Assembly (NCBI RefSeq): GCF_945859705.1
Contig: NC_079137.1
Location: forward strand, 60,978,552 to 61,042,551
DNA length: 64,000 nucleotides
Reading direction: 5' to 3'
Source: Episyrphus balteatus
Taxonomy: Eukaryota > Arthropoda > Insecta > Diptera > Syrphidae
The translations under genes were made by a program, and so were the position numbers. A model generated the notes under the pieces. The model saw only the letters and a list, made by a program, of their open reading frames with translations. It was not told the origin of the DNA and did no database searches. The first letter of the stretch is position 1. The number at the start of each line of letters is the position of its first letter. Shown one piece after another: positions 35,514 to 48,300 of the stretch.

Positions 35514-35540
35514 TACATTCTTACGGGAAGGTATCGATAT

Positions 35541-38405
35541 GTAGTAAATTACACAATAGAAAACCATGAACATACAAATGAAAGCTAGCAGCGAATTATT
35601 CACATAGAACACATACTTACCACTGAAAACTTTTTTATAATCTCTTAAATCATCTTTTTCTTAAATAAAACAAAAAAACATATTAGTTTCAATTTTCTGT
35701 CATGTCACTAGCAAATGCAAACCTATTATTTAATTAGTTAGTGATATTATTTGTTTTTCCAATTGTTTATAACCAACCAAACATGCAAGCAATAAACAAA
35801 AAACGCAATTCAAATAAATAATAAGAATTGCAACAATTTTCATTCCACATTTCAAACAACTGTCAAATAATAAGAGAAATAACAAAATGTAAAAACATTT
35901 GCAAAACAATTGTAACAAAAGTCTCATCGTTAATTGATCAATATCGCATGCCACCCAGAACAGAAAATACCTTTATGAAGACAATTGTAATGGAAATGGA
36001 AATGGAAATGAAAAATGTCATGACAACTATCTATTTAAAACAATCTCTCAAAATGTATGTATTTCAATTATTTATTCAAACCAAAACAAAACAAAAGATA
36101 CAGTAAACAATCGGACATTGAAATGAAATGACACGCCATCTGATGATGGTCATTGACTACTTTTACCATTACAAACAATGATTAAAACAAATTTGAATCA
36201 AAAAAGAATAAATAATAAAATTTTTAATAAAAATTTATTACAAAGAAAACTATGAATTAGGGATGTTATGTGTTCTGAACAATAATACAAAAAAAAAGAT
36301 ACAAATCATGATGAGCTGAACTAATTAGTAGTTTTAAGTTCATAAATATCTAAAAAGACTGGTGCTGATAGAAATGAAGATAAATTACACACAGAAAAAA
36401 AAAAATTACTCAATTACCTTTGGTCCTTATTACAAACTTATCGCGGAATCGAAGGATTTTGCAAATAATACAAAAAAATCATAATTTTTCAAAGATACCT
36501 TAACACCGGAACAAAAGCGGTCAGATGTTAAAAATAAATAACAAAAAACTCCCTCCTTTTTGCCAACTATAAACAACATGGATCAGGATCCGTGTGTATA
36601 GCTCTTCAATTATCCAACATTACGCTTATCAATTTGCTCCTGGATGCTTACAAAACACCACCAACATATGCCTCGCGGCTGCTTGTTGTATATTCTCCAA
36701 TACAAGAGTATCTATAAATACAATCAGGACGACCAAACGACGACGAAGGATATAATATAATATGAGGTTGCCGGAAATAGTCCTCGTTAATTCATTCAGC
36801 GCGTATTGTCGAGAGTGCTATTGTACTAAACGAATCACAACCCCCTCCCTTCTCGGTGTTTTTCTTTTCGCCTCTTAAAAACAGCCACATAATGTGGCAA
36901 TATTTTGTAATGTGTTTCATTGAATTGTTCCTATTCTATTTGCGAGCTCTTGAGGATAAACACACAGTTTCAATACATTCGAAAGTACCACAGCATCGTA
37001 CCCACTTAAAGGACCACGAGGATATAGTTTTTCCATTCAACTTTAGTGCAAAAGAGTGAGTGAGAGGGGAATATGGGAAAATTTCATAATAAATCCAACG
37101 CGCATAAAATATTTCCTCTGTTTTTTTTTTTTTATTGAGAACTACGCGATATTGTAAGGTAAAAAATTATATACACCCCTCCTTTTATTGTTATAAAAAT
37201 CAGGATATAATATGTTTCAACGATACACACAAACAGGATCAAAGCATGGAATGAAAAGAATCCAGAAGATGAGATAAGAATTAGAATTAAAGTATCCTCA
37301 ATTTGAATTGTTACATCTCCGAATCTAGAATAAAGTGTGTACTGAATTAGTGAAGAGCTCTTCTGAATTTTCGAGTCGATATCTCGATCATGGTCTGTTG
37401 GACTGAAGGATAACGATGGCGATGTCCTAGATACATTCTATTATTTCTTTTTTTTTTTTTTGGCTAAGCAGCTTTTGTTTGAGAGAAGGTATTTTACTTT
37501 TTTTGTTGTTGTCCTCTGTTCTATCAGTTTTTTGTGATAACTTGAGGGCAGGGAAGTTGTACACTTTCACATGATTATACCGGTGATAGAGATTCTCTAT
37601 ATCCTGTGTATACGTATACACATCCGCAAATAAAGACTAGATAGTTACAGAATTGCTTTTTTGAGGAAGGTTTTTTTTTCACTGATATACAGAACAATAG
37701 GATTCTTGTTTTTTCTTTTTTTTTAATGAAAGACTTTTCGGTTGATTTAACCAATAAAAAAAATAAGCCTAGGACTTTTGTATGACGCCGGATTGGTTTG
37801 AGTAAGCCGAAGATTAAAGCAAGTGATCGTGAATTGAATAACAGACGCTGGTGTATATCTTACATTATCTTTATCAGAAAAAGATAGAAAAATGTGTTAA
37901 AGTGATATGGGATTTATAAGGTTGTGTAACATGTGGACTATTGTCTTGATTTTTTTTTTTTTTTTTTGTAGGGAAATAAAAATCATCTTGAATTAGGATT
38001 ATCCTTCTCAAAGTATCTATAAAATTTGCAACGGAAGGAAGTTTATCCAAGTGGATTTTGGCTGAAATTTCTTGTTTGTGAAGAAGCAATAAGGATCAAT
38101 CGAGAAAAGATTTTTTTTTTTTTTGAGAAATAAATTCGCATTGTTATTGATCAACAAAACTAGGTCAAGTAAACCTTCAATCGCAACATTTTTACATAAT
38201 GTTAACCTTTCTTAAGTACCAAAGAAAATCTTTTGCAAAAATTGAAAGTAGAAAGACTATCATTAAAAATTATCAAAATCGATTAAAATTGTGCACAAAA
38301 ACGGTCAATCTACAGTGTATTGATCAGCAGTGTATAGTAGAGATTGGATTTTTTTTCGCACCGCCATCAAAATTATAAAATAAAACATTAAAAAAAAATT
38401 AAAAT
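35541..38405. other. Noncoding DNA, largely unique-looking
   Basis: I see no gene with recognisable domains. The 92-codon plus-strand frame at 35828-36106 reads through GGAAATGGAAATGGAAATG repeats (about 35,994-36,011) and is unlikely to code. The segment 36.5-37.06 kb has more balanced base composition and could be regulatory. T runs occur at 37,119-37,133, 37,447-37,461, 37,951-37,968 and 38,111-38,124. Confidence 0.5.
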
Positions 38406-38432
38406 AAAGTTCGCTGCTCAGCTCTTTTGTTT
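38406..38432 (+). repeat. 27-bp dispersed word, copy 4
   Basis: AAAGTTCGCTGCTCAGC then TCTTTTGTTT, identical to the 10,514 copy although about 28 kb away and with unrelated flanks. It directly precedes the GGGTCY-punctuated region. Confidence 0.6.
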
Positions 38433-38639
38433 AAAATAATTATGGTTTCCAAACGCTCTTATTTGTCTATTTTAAAATTCAAATGATAGTTATGATCAAA
38501 AAAATATGGTTAAACGTAAATTTCAATATTATTCGTATAATTCACACGAGTATAAGGTACTGTTTTTCTCATGCATTGGTCTTACTGAAATAAATAAATT
38601 TTTGTTTGTGCGCAACGATGGCCTAACGGAAAACCGAGT

Positions 38640-39670
38640 TGCAATATGTAAATGCTAAATGGGGTCTGAAAAAAATTAATAAGGTCAGGGTTTCAATACT
38701 AAAACAATAAATTAAAGGTGCTTAAAAATGTTGTTTGCATGGATTAAGATTAAAAATTCATTTGTGAACAAAATTATTTTGGGATCAATTAAACAATGAA
38801 AAATGGTGTCTACTGCAATGTTTAATTAAAAAATTTCTTAAATAGGGTCCTAATTGCAACCTATGCTAAAATAATGAAGGCCAATACATTTAAGTGACAT
38901 AAAGACCAATGCAACTTTGGAACAGGGTATTTTTTTTTTTAATTTGAAAAATATTTAAAGATTGTCATGAGTCTTAAGGTCCCAATGAATGAAATCAACT
39001 TACATTACTGAAGCTTTTTTCTTGTGATTTTAATTTTAGTATTATGACCCTGTCTAATGATATCAAAATAAAAATTTTAATTTAATTTTTGTGTCCAAGA
39101 ACAGGGTCTCAAAATATAAGACAGTCGCTATATTCTTTGCTCTGGTAAAATTAATATAAACTTTTCGTTTTCAATATCAAAAGACGCTGAATTCTTTTAT
39201 TGTAAGGTTTATTTAAGGTCTCAAATTTGGAACACATTGATTTTGACATACAAAGCTGCCAGATTGGTATAAAATTCAATTCATATAATATAATACAGTA
39301 CAGTACCTATCTGTAATGACTGCTAATGTTTACTAGATCATAAGACCCGTACATTTTATTTTCTGTTACATTAAGGTTTTTAGTACGAAATAAAATTTTG
39401 CACTTTAAAGGACCCCATAAGTTTTTTTTTTAATTTTAAAAATGTTAAAGTAATACTTTCAAAACATGTGCTTTATGATTTTAGTAGGTACTAAAAAAAA
39501 AAACTTTGAAGAAATTTGGGGTCCCATATCTTTTCAAAAATAAGGTCTTAATTAAAATGAACGATTTAAGCACTAAAAAAATGTAGGTTATATATCTTTC
39601 ATAGTTTTTGTTCTTAAAGTTTGGTTCTTAAAAGTACCTATATAAAATGCGATAGGGTCTCAAAGACATC
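38640..39670. repeat. GGGTCY/RGACCC-punctuated region, left block
   Basis: Within AT-rich sequence, GGTC- or GACC-centred words recur on both strands about every 50-150 bases: near 38,660, 38,846, 38,978, 39,049, 39,104, 39,216, 39,411, 39,521, 39,544 and 39,655. Some come with extra context (GGACCCCATAAG, GGGGTCCCATATC). That context and the recurrence suggest a very diverged tandem repeat. I could not fix a unit length. Confidence 0.45.
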
Positions 39671-41269
39671 TTTTGTGTTGGAAATCACTGATTTGTAAGT
39701 CATATTATGTATAACGAAAAGCATTACTTGATAATTTGTAAACCCTTTGTTACTATTTTATTTGAAAAAACATTGCTGGCTATTTGGAAGTCTAGTAAGG
39801 CTTATTTGAACTGAATTTCAGAACAAAAACAAAAATAATCCACGTTTGACAATTTGACCCATTCACATCTGTAGATTTATCTCTCACCAGTTTAGCTTAA
39901 TAGGTACGTCAACCCTTTTCTTTACAATCACGTGATTCTTTTGCTGCTGATAAGCATCGCTTAAAAACCAGATAATTCGAAATAGTTGCAATGTCTCTCT
40001 TCTCCAACCATGAATGAAATCCGGTTAATAAAATTATTTCCAGACTGTTGAACTTGTTAAAACAAACCGCCCTTACATACAACATCCCCTAATCTCTGAT
40101 GGTGCTTGCTTATACATTTTATACCTCAACACCAAGTTCATTTTTAAATTGTCTCACATTAATTTTTGGGAAGAAGACTAATAGAAGAAAAAAAAAAACA
40201 ACCCCCTTTTTTTGGCAAAAATCAGCGAGATTATAACAAAATAACAATGGGGTGCCAAGTTTTAGAAGTGAGTAGTGGCCTAATTCATTTCGACAGCTCT
40301 CCAGAAGGACACACAGCATGCGTAATCGCCACTACGTTTTTGCTCAGCAGGATTTTAACTATTGTGGGCTTCTTTTTCGGCAGTGTTTTTCTTGAATTCG
40401 CATCACAAACAAACCCGTGGTAATTGATTCATTTGTAAAAAAAATGCAGGGTATTTTTTATGATACCATTGCGCGGGGCTGGAAATGATCATGTTTTTTT
40501 TCAAGGTTTTCAGTGGAACTTTTATCCGAAATTGTTGCCCTTTTTATGATTGTTTCTGTTTTTTTTTTTTTTTTTGTTCAATGTTGTTGTTTATTGACTT
40601 GAATGTCATCCACACGACGACGAGTGACGATATACAACAAAAATCACAGACGGGTGTTTGTATTGTTATATCGATGTTTCTTTGTTGTTCAATTTATCGT
40701 AAGCAAGCGTGACGTCATTAATGGTTAAACTATCTTCATACAACATGCAACTATCTCTACAATATTTTTTTCTTTGATTCGGCTTGGGTTCTGCGCATCA
40801 TTTATTTTTGTAAAAGATCATTAGTGATCATATTTTATTGTTTACTGTTTACTGTTTTTGTTACTAACACTTCACTGACCAGCAGCAGCAGCAGCAAATG
40901 ATATAAAAGAAGGGGGATGAGCTCTATATGAAGGTAAAAAGAATTTATTGAAAGACAAATCCATTGCTGTACGATTGTGAGAACACAAATTACTGTGTCG
41001 ATTATTGTCATAAATTCTTTCGAAGTACAGAGATTTTTTGTTGTATGTGGATACTAGGATAGAAGAGGGTATGAAATAAACCTCTCTGTAGAAATGCGTG
41101 ACTTTATGAATGCGATTATTCCGACATTGATAGGTAAAAATAATATTAAATGTGTGTAATATTGAAATTGATTATTTGTGTGACGTTTGCCCATACAAAA
41201 TGTACATCCATAGTTTTAAATGGGAAATGTTGTATGCACAATTTGGGTTAGCAATACGGGCTAATAGGA
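39671..41269. other. Better-balanced noncoding interval with a short CAG run
   Basis: This interval interrupts the GGGTCY-punctuated region and lacks its words. It includes AGCAGCAGCAGCAGC at about 40,881-40,895 and T runs at about 40,560-40,576. Frames of 85, 75 and 68 codons are unrecognised and mostly F/C/I-rich. It may be unique sequence, but I see no specific regulatory signal. Confidence 0.45.
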
Positions 41270-43630
41270 AGTCTAGGGTCTTGATAGTGGTTTTCCTTTT
41301 CGGAAAATGGGTATGTTTAAGAACTGGCAGAAGACCCAACTACAAGTTGAAAATATAAGAAGACTCCAAAATAGAAGTCAAAAATTATTTTGGTAACAAA
41401 AAATCTTTAGGGTCTTAATTTTTACTCGCAAAGACCTAACTTATGACATTATGAATACTCGTAAAAGAGATGCAATTAAAATTCTGTAACATTTCATAAA
41501 AGGATCCATTAACAGAGCTTGAATTTTTGGGACCCCATAATTTTTTAAAAGGAAATTTCTTACAAGAATTCAATAAATATTTCTAAGGTGTGAAATAATA
41601 GATTTATTGCATTTTGGTCTCATCTATTCATCTTAAATTTAAGAAATTTTAAATCCATTTGTGACTTTTGAAAGCTACAAATTTTACATTCTTTAAAACT
41701 TCTTTTCTTCTTTGAATTTAGTTTTGGACTTAAAACAAAACAGTTGTTTGGACATTATTCTATTCGTTTTTTTTAAGACCTTATTCAATAAAATATAATA
41801 ATGTATACTGACAAGATATACATTTTGAACCTTCACAATACAACAAAAATGTTGGGGACTTATCCCTGCTTATTCCTTCATATGTTCTGGCTAAGAGCTT
41901 ATATTATTAAAAAATTGGGCTGATTTAACACCTTTTTTCTGACCAATTTTATAAAAATTTAATTGAGTAAGAGCATTTTTAGAGCTTAAAATTAAATGAA
42001 TTTGGATTCGGTAGCTGAACCGAAAATCTTCATTAAAGTATTTAAGGATAGCAATAAATAGACGAAAAATATGAAAAATCTTGGCCTATAGGACCCGTAC
42101 CTCCTTGTAGTAGACCACTTACCGAAACTCAAAATACATCTATTGAAAAGTAATTTAAAAGTTGTGTGGGGTCTTATTTTATTTTTTTATACATTTTTCT
42201 CCATTTTTTTAACTTTTAATTTGGGACCCTATTCAGAATTTGTTTTATTTAAATAATAAATACCTAGTATGAGTAGGTACATTAGATACCAAAAGTAGAG
42301 ACAGTCTTTTAATTCTTACAAATAACTTTTTAAAGGTCTTATTTTATTATTGATTTTTTACTAAGACCCTTAAACAATTATAAACCTATTATGCGCCTGA
42401 ATTACAACTAATATTCTTTTCCAAGTCTTATAACATAATTTTTTGTAATATCCTTTTTATTTGGGTCTTGTCTTAACTCTTACTTGCTATATTACAAAAA
42501 ACAATCAATCTTGAACCAGATAACACTGACCTCAAATATACTGTTTGTGACATGCCATATTGTTTTAAATTAAAATATGTAAAAAAGGTGTACCTACTTA
42601 TTTTTCTTTATAAGAATGAACTCTTAAGAGTATTTAAGTATATACAAAATATTTTGTGTTTCATAAATTTTTTTCCACTGAGACCCTATTTCTTTCCAGA
42701 ACACTGAACTGAAGAATCATTGCATTCTATTTAATTTAATTAAACTATTTGTATTTATTTAGTTTCTTTGCTTAAGGGTCCTTAATCTCTATCAAATAAT
42801 GACTTTAAAAAAAAAACCCAAATATATTACGGACCCGCAAATATCTCAGTATTTTATTGTTTTTTTGTTAGAGGTTTGCCAACAACCAAAGCCAAAGATT
42901 TATTTTCTTCCTCTGAATAAAATCACATGGTGATAAGTAAGGTAGTCAGAAATTTAGTTTGGGTCTTAGGACACAAACAAAATTTTGAGACCCTAATACT
43001 TGATTCTTAAAAATTTTGCATAAGAAAAGGTGTATTGCATCTTGTTTTTTTTTTGTTTTTTAATTGAATTTAATACACTTCTCCTTGTAAGGTCCTAACT
43101 TTATAATAATATACAACTCCAATTCTATAAATGATACCTATTCAAAATCTGAAATATCAAAAATTCTGAAATATCAACCAAAACTATTCAGCTTGAGGTC
43201 CTATTTTTCAGTATACCTTAAGACCTTGCACTATAGAATTTTGTTTAAAATGAGGCTTGGCAGCATTAGCCAAACGAGCGTTTTTTAAGGTTCTCTGAAA
43301 ACGTAGTAGCTAAAAAAACATATTTGGGGTCTTAGTTCATAAATTGGGTTTAAGCTCAAGCAAATCCTTGTTTTGCTTCCAGTTACAGTTACGTTCTTAC
43401 TTATTAAAGTTTTAAGTTTCTTATCAATATTTATAGTGAGCAAATTAAGGGACCCTAAATTAATTTCACTTGACTATTCCCGTTTATAAGCGCTCCAATT
43501 ACAAAATAAATGTGATATTTAAGGCTAAAGTTAAATTATGTCTAGACTGAGACCCTATCAAAAATCTAAGCCCTCGTCACAATCATAAAGGTACTCGTAG
43601 ATATTTGTAAAAAGCCATAAGAGTCCAAAG
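41270..43630. repeat. GGGTCY/RGACCC-punctuated region, right block
   Basis: More than twenty GGTC/GACC words lie here, for example near 41,276, 41,410, 41,554, 42,090, 42,169, 42,228, 42,336, 42,363, 42,466, 42,681, 42,777, 42,962, 42,998, 43,090, 43,196, 43,326, 43,451 and 43,549. Shared longer contexts include GACCCTATT, GACCTTATTCA, GGACCCCATAATTTTTT and GGTCCTATTTTTC. Spacing near 100-130 bases, with occasional close pairs 26-36 apart, is common after 42.2 kb. This fits a decayed array, with both orientations present. Confidence 0.5.
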
Positions 43631-45250
43631 GACTCTTCTTTTAACAAATTTCAAATATTCCAAACTAAATTGAAATTACCCCAAATACTTGAACTTGTAT
43701 TCAAAGTTCAAAAGCATTCGTTACAATTTTCAATGAAACCATTGAAATCCAATAAATCTTTTCACTTTGTTTTTTATTTTTCAATTTATTCAAAAATTGA
43801 ACAACAAATTTTTACTCTCTTACAAAACCGACGACGTCCTTAATTAAATCAAACACCCAAGTTAACTTATATTCTCCTTATAGATTGCCCTTTTCGGATA
43901 AAATAAAAAAACAACAAATTAAAAAATACACTTCGGTGTTGCTTTATTCTCTCTTTGCTTCAAAATACACTGTTGTAATATTGGTTGCTCTTATTCCCGG
44001 ACATATAAAAAGCCATGGTCTGGGCCTATAGTCTATATATACATATATAAAACCTTGCTGCCTGCCACTCGAAAAACAAACTTTTTCAATTATGATTTTT
44101 GTTTCAATTCAATATACAATCAAATGTCATAATTATCGCGCGCTTTTATATGAATTCCATTATGAAAATGCCTCCTCACAGAAAAGCTCCACCAGTCTTC
44201 TCTGTCGACTACCCCTTTATTATATTATTCCTACAACCATACAGCACCAAGAGTTCTGTTCAGGGTAGTCAGAGTCATAGCTCGAGCTCGAGAGGCTATA
44301 AAAGTTTGTTTGAAAAATTATTGTTTTACGAGAATCCGTAAAATAAATAAAAACAAACAAAAAAAAAAAACACAAACAAATGTTAAACAACCAACCAGTA
44401 AAATAAAAAAAAATACATTTCACTCGTTGACTATACAAAAGGATAAAAAGGGTGGGGAGAGGTTTGGGAAAATTTATATTAAAACAATAAACAAAAAAAA
44501 AAATCACAAAAATAAAACAAGTTAACAATAATTATGAATGCCACAAATGGCAGGTACTCTAACCTACCCCTTCCTCCCCTATTTTATATGGAATAATAAA
44601 TTGTTGAAAAATATAAAGTTGTAACAAAACAAAACCACGCTGCTATTCCAAAGCTGGGGATTTTGAAAAATGAAAAAAAATTGGCGTTGTTTAACTCTTG
44701 GTGACCACCAGCACAAGCCAACAAGGATAAACAAAGGATAAAGGCACTGTTTTGCATTTTATTGTGCATATTGTTGGTATTGATGAAAGTGCGATAGGAC
44801 TCAGGATTTGGAATTTTACAATAAAACACAACAGACTCGGCTGGCTGTGCATTAATTATCCTGTATATTCCTATTTTACCTGTTTTTTGTTTAAAATTTT
44901 TGTTTTTTGTTGTTGTGGTGCAGTTTTTTTTTTTATAAAAGTTTGTTTTATTTTTTTGTTTATTTTTTGATGAATTGCTTTTATTTTAGGCCACTATGAG
45001 TTTTTGCGAAACCACTAGGGCCTATTATGGGGCAGGAAAAAGTTTATCAATAGAATATAGCCAGGCACTTTGGTTTTGTTAATTGGAAAAATGTTTTGGT
45101 TTATTTTTTGTTTTTGGTTTTTTTGATTGGCTTTGCTAGAAGAGATATTAAATAAATGAAGAAGTCTTTTCAATTTTTTTAGAAAGAAATGCAAATTATC
45201 AATAAAGAACGGTTTTTTATATCAGGGAGTTTGTTTTTGTATATATTCCA
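43631..45250. other. Noncoding DNA flanking the satellite
   Basis: I see no supported gene; frames of up to 102 codons are F/I/Y-rich. Two TATA-like sites (about 44,043 and 44,296, the latter after CTCGAGCTCGAG) lack an initiator at a suitable distance. Near 45.0-45.2 kb the sequence is T-rich and then passes directly into the satellite edge without a visible element end. Confidence 0.5.
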
Positions 45251-45360
45251 GGAGTCGCCGACTTTAGTCGCTGTCTTTAGTCGTCGACTTTAGATATGCA
45301 CTTTAGTCGACTACCTTAGTCGACGACTTAAGTCGGCGACTTTAGTGGACGGCTTTAGTC
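45251..45360 (+). repeat. Satellite left edge: diverged 13-bp units in plus orientation
   Basis: About eight 13-base units of the form AGTCGNCGACTTT can be read in register, each with several differences. The core unit has T where these have A before GTCG. Orientation is opposite to the adjoining 9.7 kb. The flip happens at CTTTAGTCCACTAAAG, a short palindrome centred at about 45,360. Confidence 0.8.
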
Positions 45361-48300
45361 CACTAAAGTCAGCGACTAAAGTCGGCAACAAAAGTAGTCG
45401 ACTAAAGTCGTTGACAAAAGTCGTCGACAAAAGTCGTCGACAAAAGTCGTCGAAAAAAGTCGTCGACAAAAGTCGTCGATAAAAGTCGTCGGCAAAAGTC
45501 GTCAACAAAAGTCGTCGACAAAAGTCGTAGACAAAAGGCGTCGACAAAATTCGTCGACAAAAGTCGTCGATAAAAGTCGTCGACAAAAGTCCTCGACAAA
45601 AGTCGTCGATAAAAGTCATCGACAAAAGTCGTCGATAAAAATCGTCGACAAAAGTCGTCGATAAAAGTCATCGACAAAAGTCGTCGATAAAAATCGTCGA
45701 CAAAAGTCGTCGATAAAAGTCATCGACAAAAGTCGTCGATAAAAATCGTCGACAAAAGTCGTCGACAAAACTCGTCGACAAAAGTCGTCGACAAAAGTCG
45801 TCGGCAAAAGTCTTCGACAAAAGTCGTCGACAAAAGTCGTCCACAAAAGTCGTCGACAAAAGTCGTCGATAAAAGTCGTCGACAAAAGTCGTCGACAAAA
45901 CTCGTCGACAAAAGTCCTCGACAAAAGTCGTCGGCAAAAGTCGTCAACAAAAGTCGTCGACAAAAATCGTCGACAAAAGTCGTCAACAAAAGTCGTCGAT
46001 AAAAGTCGTCGACAAAAGTCGTCGACAAAACTCGTCGAGAAAAGTCGTCGACAAAAGTCGTCGATAAAAGTCGTCGACCAAAGTCCTCGACAAAAGTCGT
46101 CGATAAAAGTCATCGACAAAAGTCGTCGATAAAAATCGTCGATAAAAGTCGTCGACAAAAGTCGTCGACAAAAGTCGTCGATAAAAGTCGTCGACAAAAG
46201 TCGTCGATAAAAGTCATCGACAAAAGTCCTCGACAAAAGTCCTCGACGAAAGTCGTCGATAAAAGTCATCGACAAAAGTCAAAATCGTCGACAAAAGTCG
46301 TCGATAAAAGTCATCGACAAAAGTCGTCGATAAAAATCGTCGACAAAAGTCGTCGACAATAGTCATCGTAAAAAGTCGTCGATAAAAGTCATCGACAAAA
46401 GTCGTCGATAAAAGTCCTCGACAAAAGTCCTCGACGAAAGTCGTCGACAAAAGTCGTCGACAAAAGTCGTCGACAAAAGTCGTCGACAAAAGTCGTCGAT
46501 AAAAGTCGTCGACAAAAGTCGTCGACAAAAGTCGTCGATAAAAGTCGTCGACAAAAGTCGTCGATAAAAGTCGTCGACAAAAGTCGTCGACAAAAGTCGT
46601 CGACAAAAGTCGTCGATAAAAGTCGTCGACAAAAGTCGTCGATAAAAGTCGTCGATAAAAGTCCTCGACAAAAGTCGTCGGCAAAAGTCGTCGGCAAAAG
46701 TCGTCGACAAAAGTCGTCGACAAAAGTCGTCGACAAAAGTCGTCGACAAAAGTCGTCGACAAAAGTCGTCGATAAAAGTCGTCGACAAAAGTCGTCGATA
46801 AAAGTCCTCGACAAAAGTCGTCGGCAAAAGTCGTCCACAAAAGTCGTCGACAAAAGTCGTCGACAAAAGTCGTCGACAAAAGTCGTCGATAAAAGTCGTC
46901 GACAAAAGTCGTCGACAAAACTCGTCGACAAAAGTCCTCGACAAAAGTCGTCGGCAAAAGTCGTCAACAAAAGTCGTCGACAAAAATCGTCGACAAAAGT
47001 CGTCAACAAAAGTCGTCGATAAAAGTCGTCGACAAAAGTCGTCGACAAAACTCGTCGAGAAAAGTCGTCGACAAAAGTCGTCGATAAAAGTCGTCGACCA
47101 AAGTCCTCGACAAAAGTCGTCGATAAAAGTCATCGACAAAAGTCGTCGATAAAAATCGTCGACAAAAGTCGTCGACAAAAGTCGTCGATAAAAGTCGTCG
47201 ACAAAAGTCGTCGATAAAAGTCATCGACAAAAGTCCTCGACAAAAGTCCTCGACGAAAGTCGTCGATAAAAGTCATCGACAAAAGTCAAAATCGTCGACA
47301 AAAGTCGTCGATAAAAGTCATCGACAAAAGTCGTCGATAAAAATCGTCGACAAAAGTCGTCGACAATAGTCATCGTAAAAAGTCGTCGATAAAAGTCATC
47401 GACAAAAGTCGTCGATAAAAGTCCTCGACAAAAGTCCTCGACGAAAGTCGTCGACAAAAGTCGTCGACAAAAGTCGTCGACAAAAGTCGTCGATAAAAGT
47501 CGTCGACAAAAGTCGTCGACAAAAGTCGTCGATAAAAGTCGTCGACAAAAGTCGTCGATAAAAGTCGTCGACAAAAGTCGTCGACAAAAGTCGTCGATAA
47601 AAGTCGTCGACAAAAGTCGTCGATAAAAGTCGTCGATAAAAGTCCTCGACAAAAGTCGTCGGCAAAAGTCGTCGGCAAAAGTCGTCGACAAAAGTCGTCG
47701 ACAAAAGTCGTCGACAAAAGTCGTCGACAAAAGTCGTCGACAAAAGTCGTCGATAAAAGTCGTCGACAAAAGTCGTCGATAAAAGTCCTCGACAAAAGTC
47801 GTCGGCAAAAGTCGTCCACAAAAGTCGTCGACAAAAGTCGTCGACAAAAGTCGTCGACAAAAGTCGTCGATAAAAGTCGTCGACAAAAGTCGTCGACAAA
47901 ACTCGTCGACAAAAGTCCTCGACAAAAGTCGTCGGCAAAAGTCGTCAACAAAAGTCGTCGACAAAAGTCGTCGATAAAAGTCGTCGATAAAAGTCCTCGA
48001 CAAAAGTCGTCGGCAAAAGTCGTCGGCAAAAGTCGTCGACAAAAGTCGTCGACAAAAGTCGTCGACAAAAGTCGTCGACAAAAGTCGTCGATAAAAGTCG
48101 TCGACAAAAGTCGTCGATAAAAGTCCTCGACAAAAGTCGTCGGCAAAAGTCGTCCACAAAAGTCGTCGACAAAAGTCGTCGACAAAAGTCGTCGACAAAA
48201 GTCGTCGATAAAAGTCGTCGACAAAAGTCGTCGATAAAAGTCATCGACAAAAGTCCTCGACAAAAGTCCTCGACGAAAGTCGTCGATAAAAGTCATCGAC

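Larger units (their letters stand above)
34413..35540. mobile_element. Composite inverted-repeat element, ~1.1 kb
   Basis: The outer ends are inverted copies: ATATCGATACCTTCC then TTAAGAATGTAT at 34414-34440, against the complement of ATACATTCTTACGGGAAGG and TATCGATAT at 35513-35540. Next to the left end, TTAAGCGACATTT (from 34441) is matched by AAATGTCGCTTAA near 34,593. The middle (34,606-35,160) has better-balanced composition and a twofold repeat. A nearly perfect 325-bp hairpin abuts the right end. The 74- and 62-codon minus-strand frames inside are unrecognised. The element may be a nested insertion or a foldback that grew by inversion. The superfamily is not identifiable. Confidence 0.7.

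Noticed and set aside
44043..44304. TATA boxes at about 44,043 (TATATAAAA) and 44,296 (CTATAAAAG) as promoters
   Set aside because: No initiator-like word lies at about +1 for either, and TATA words are frequent by chance in this AT-rich sequence.
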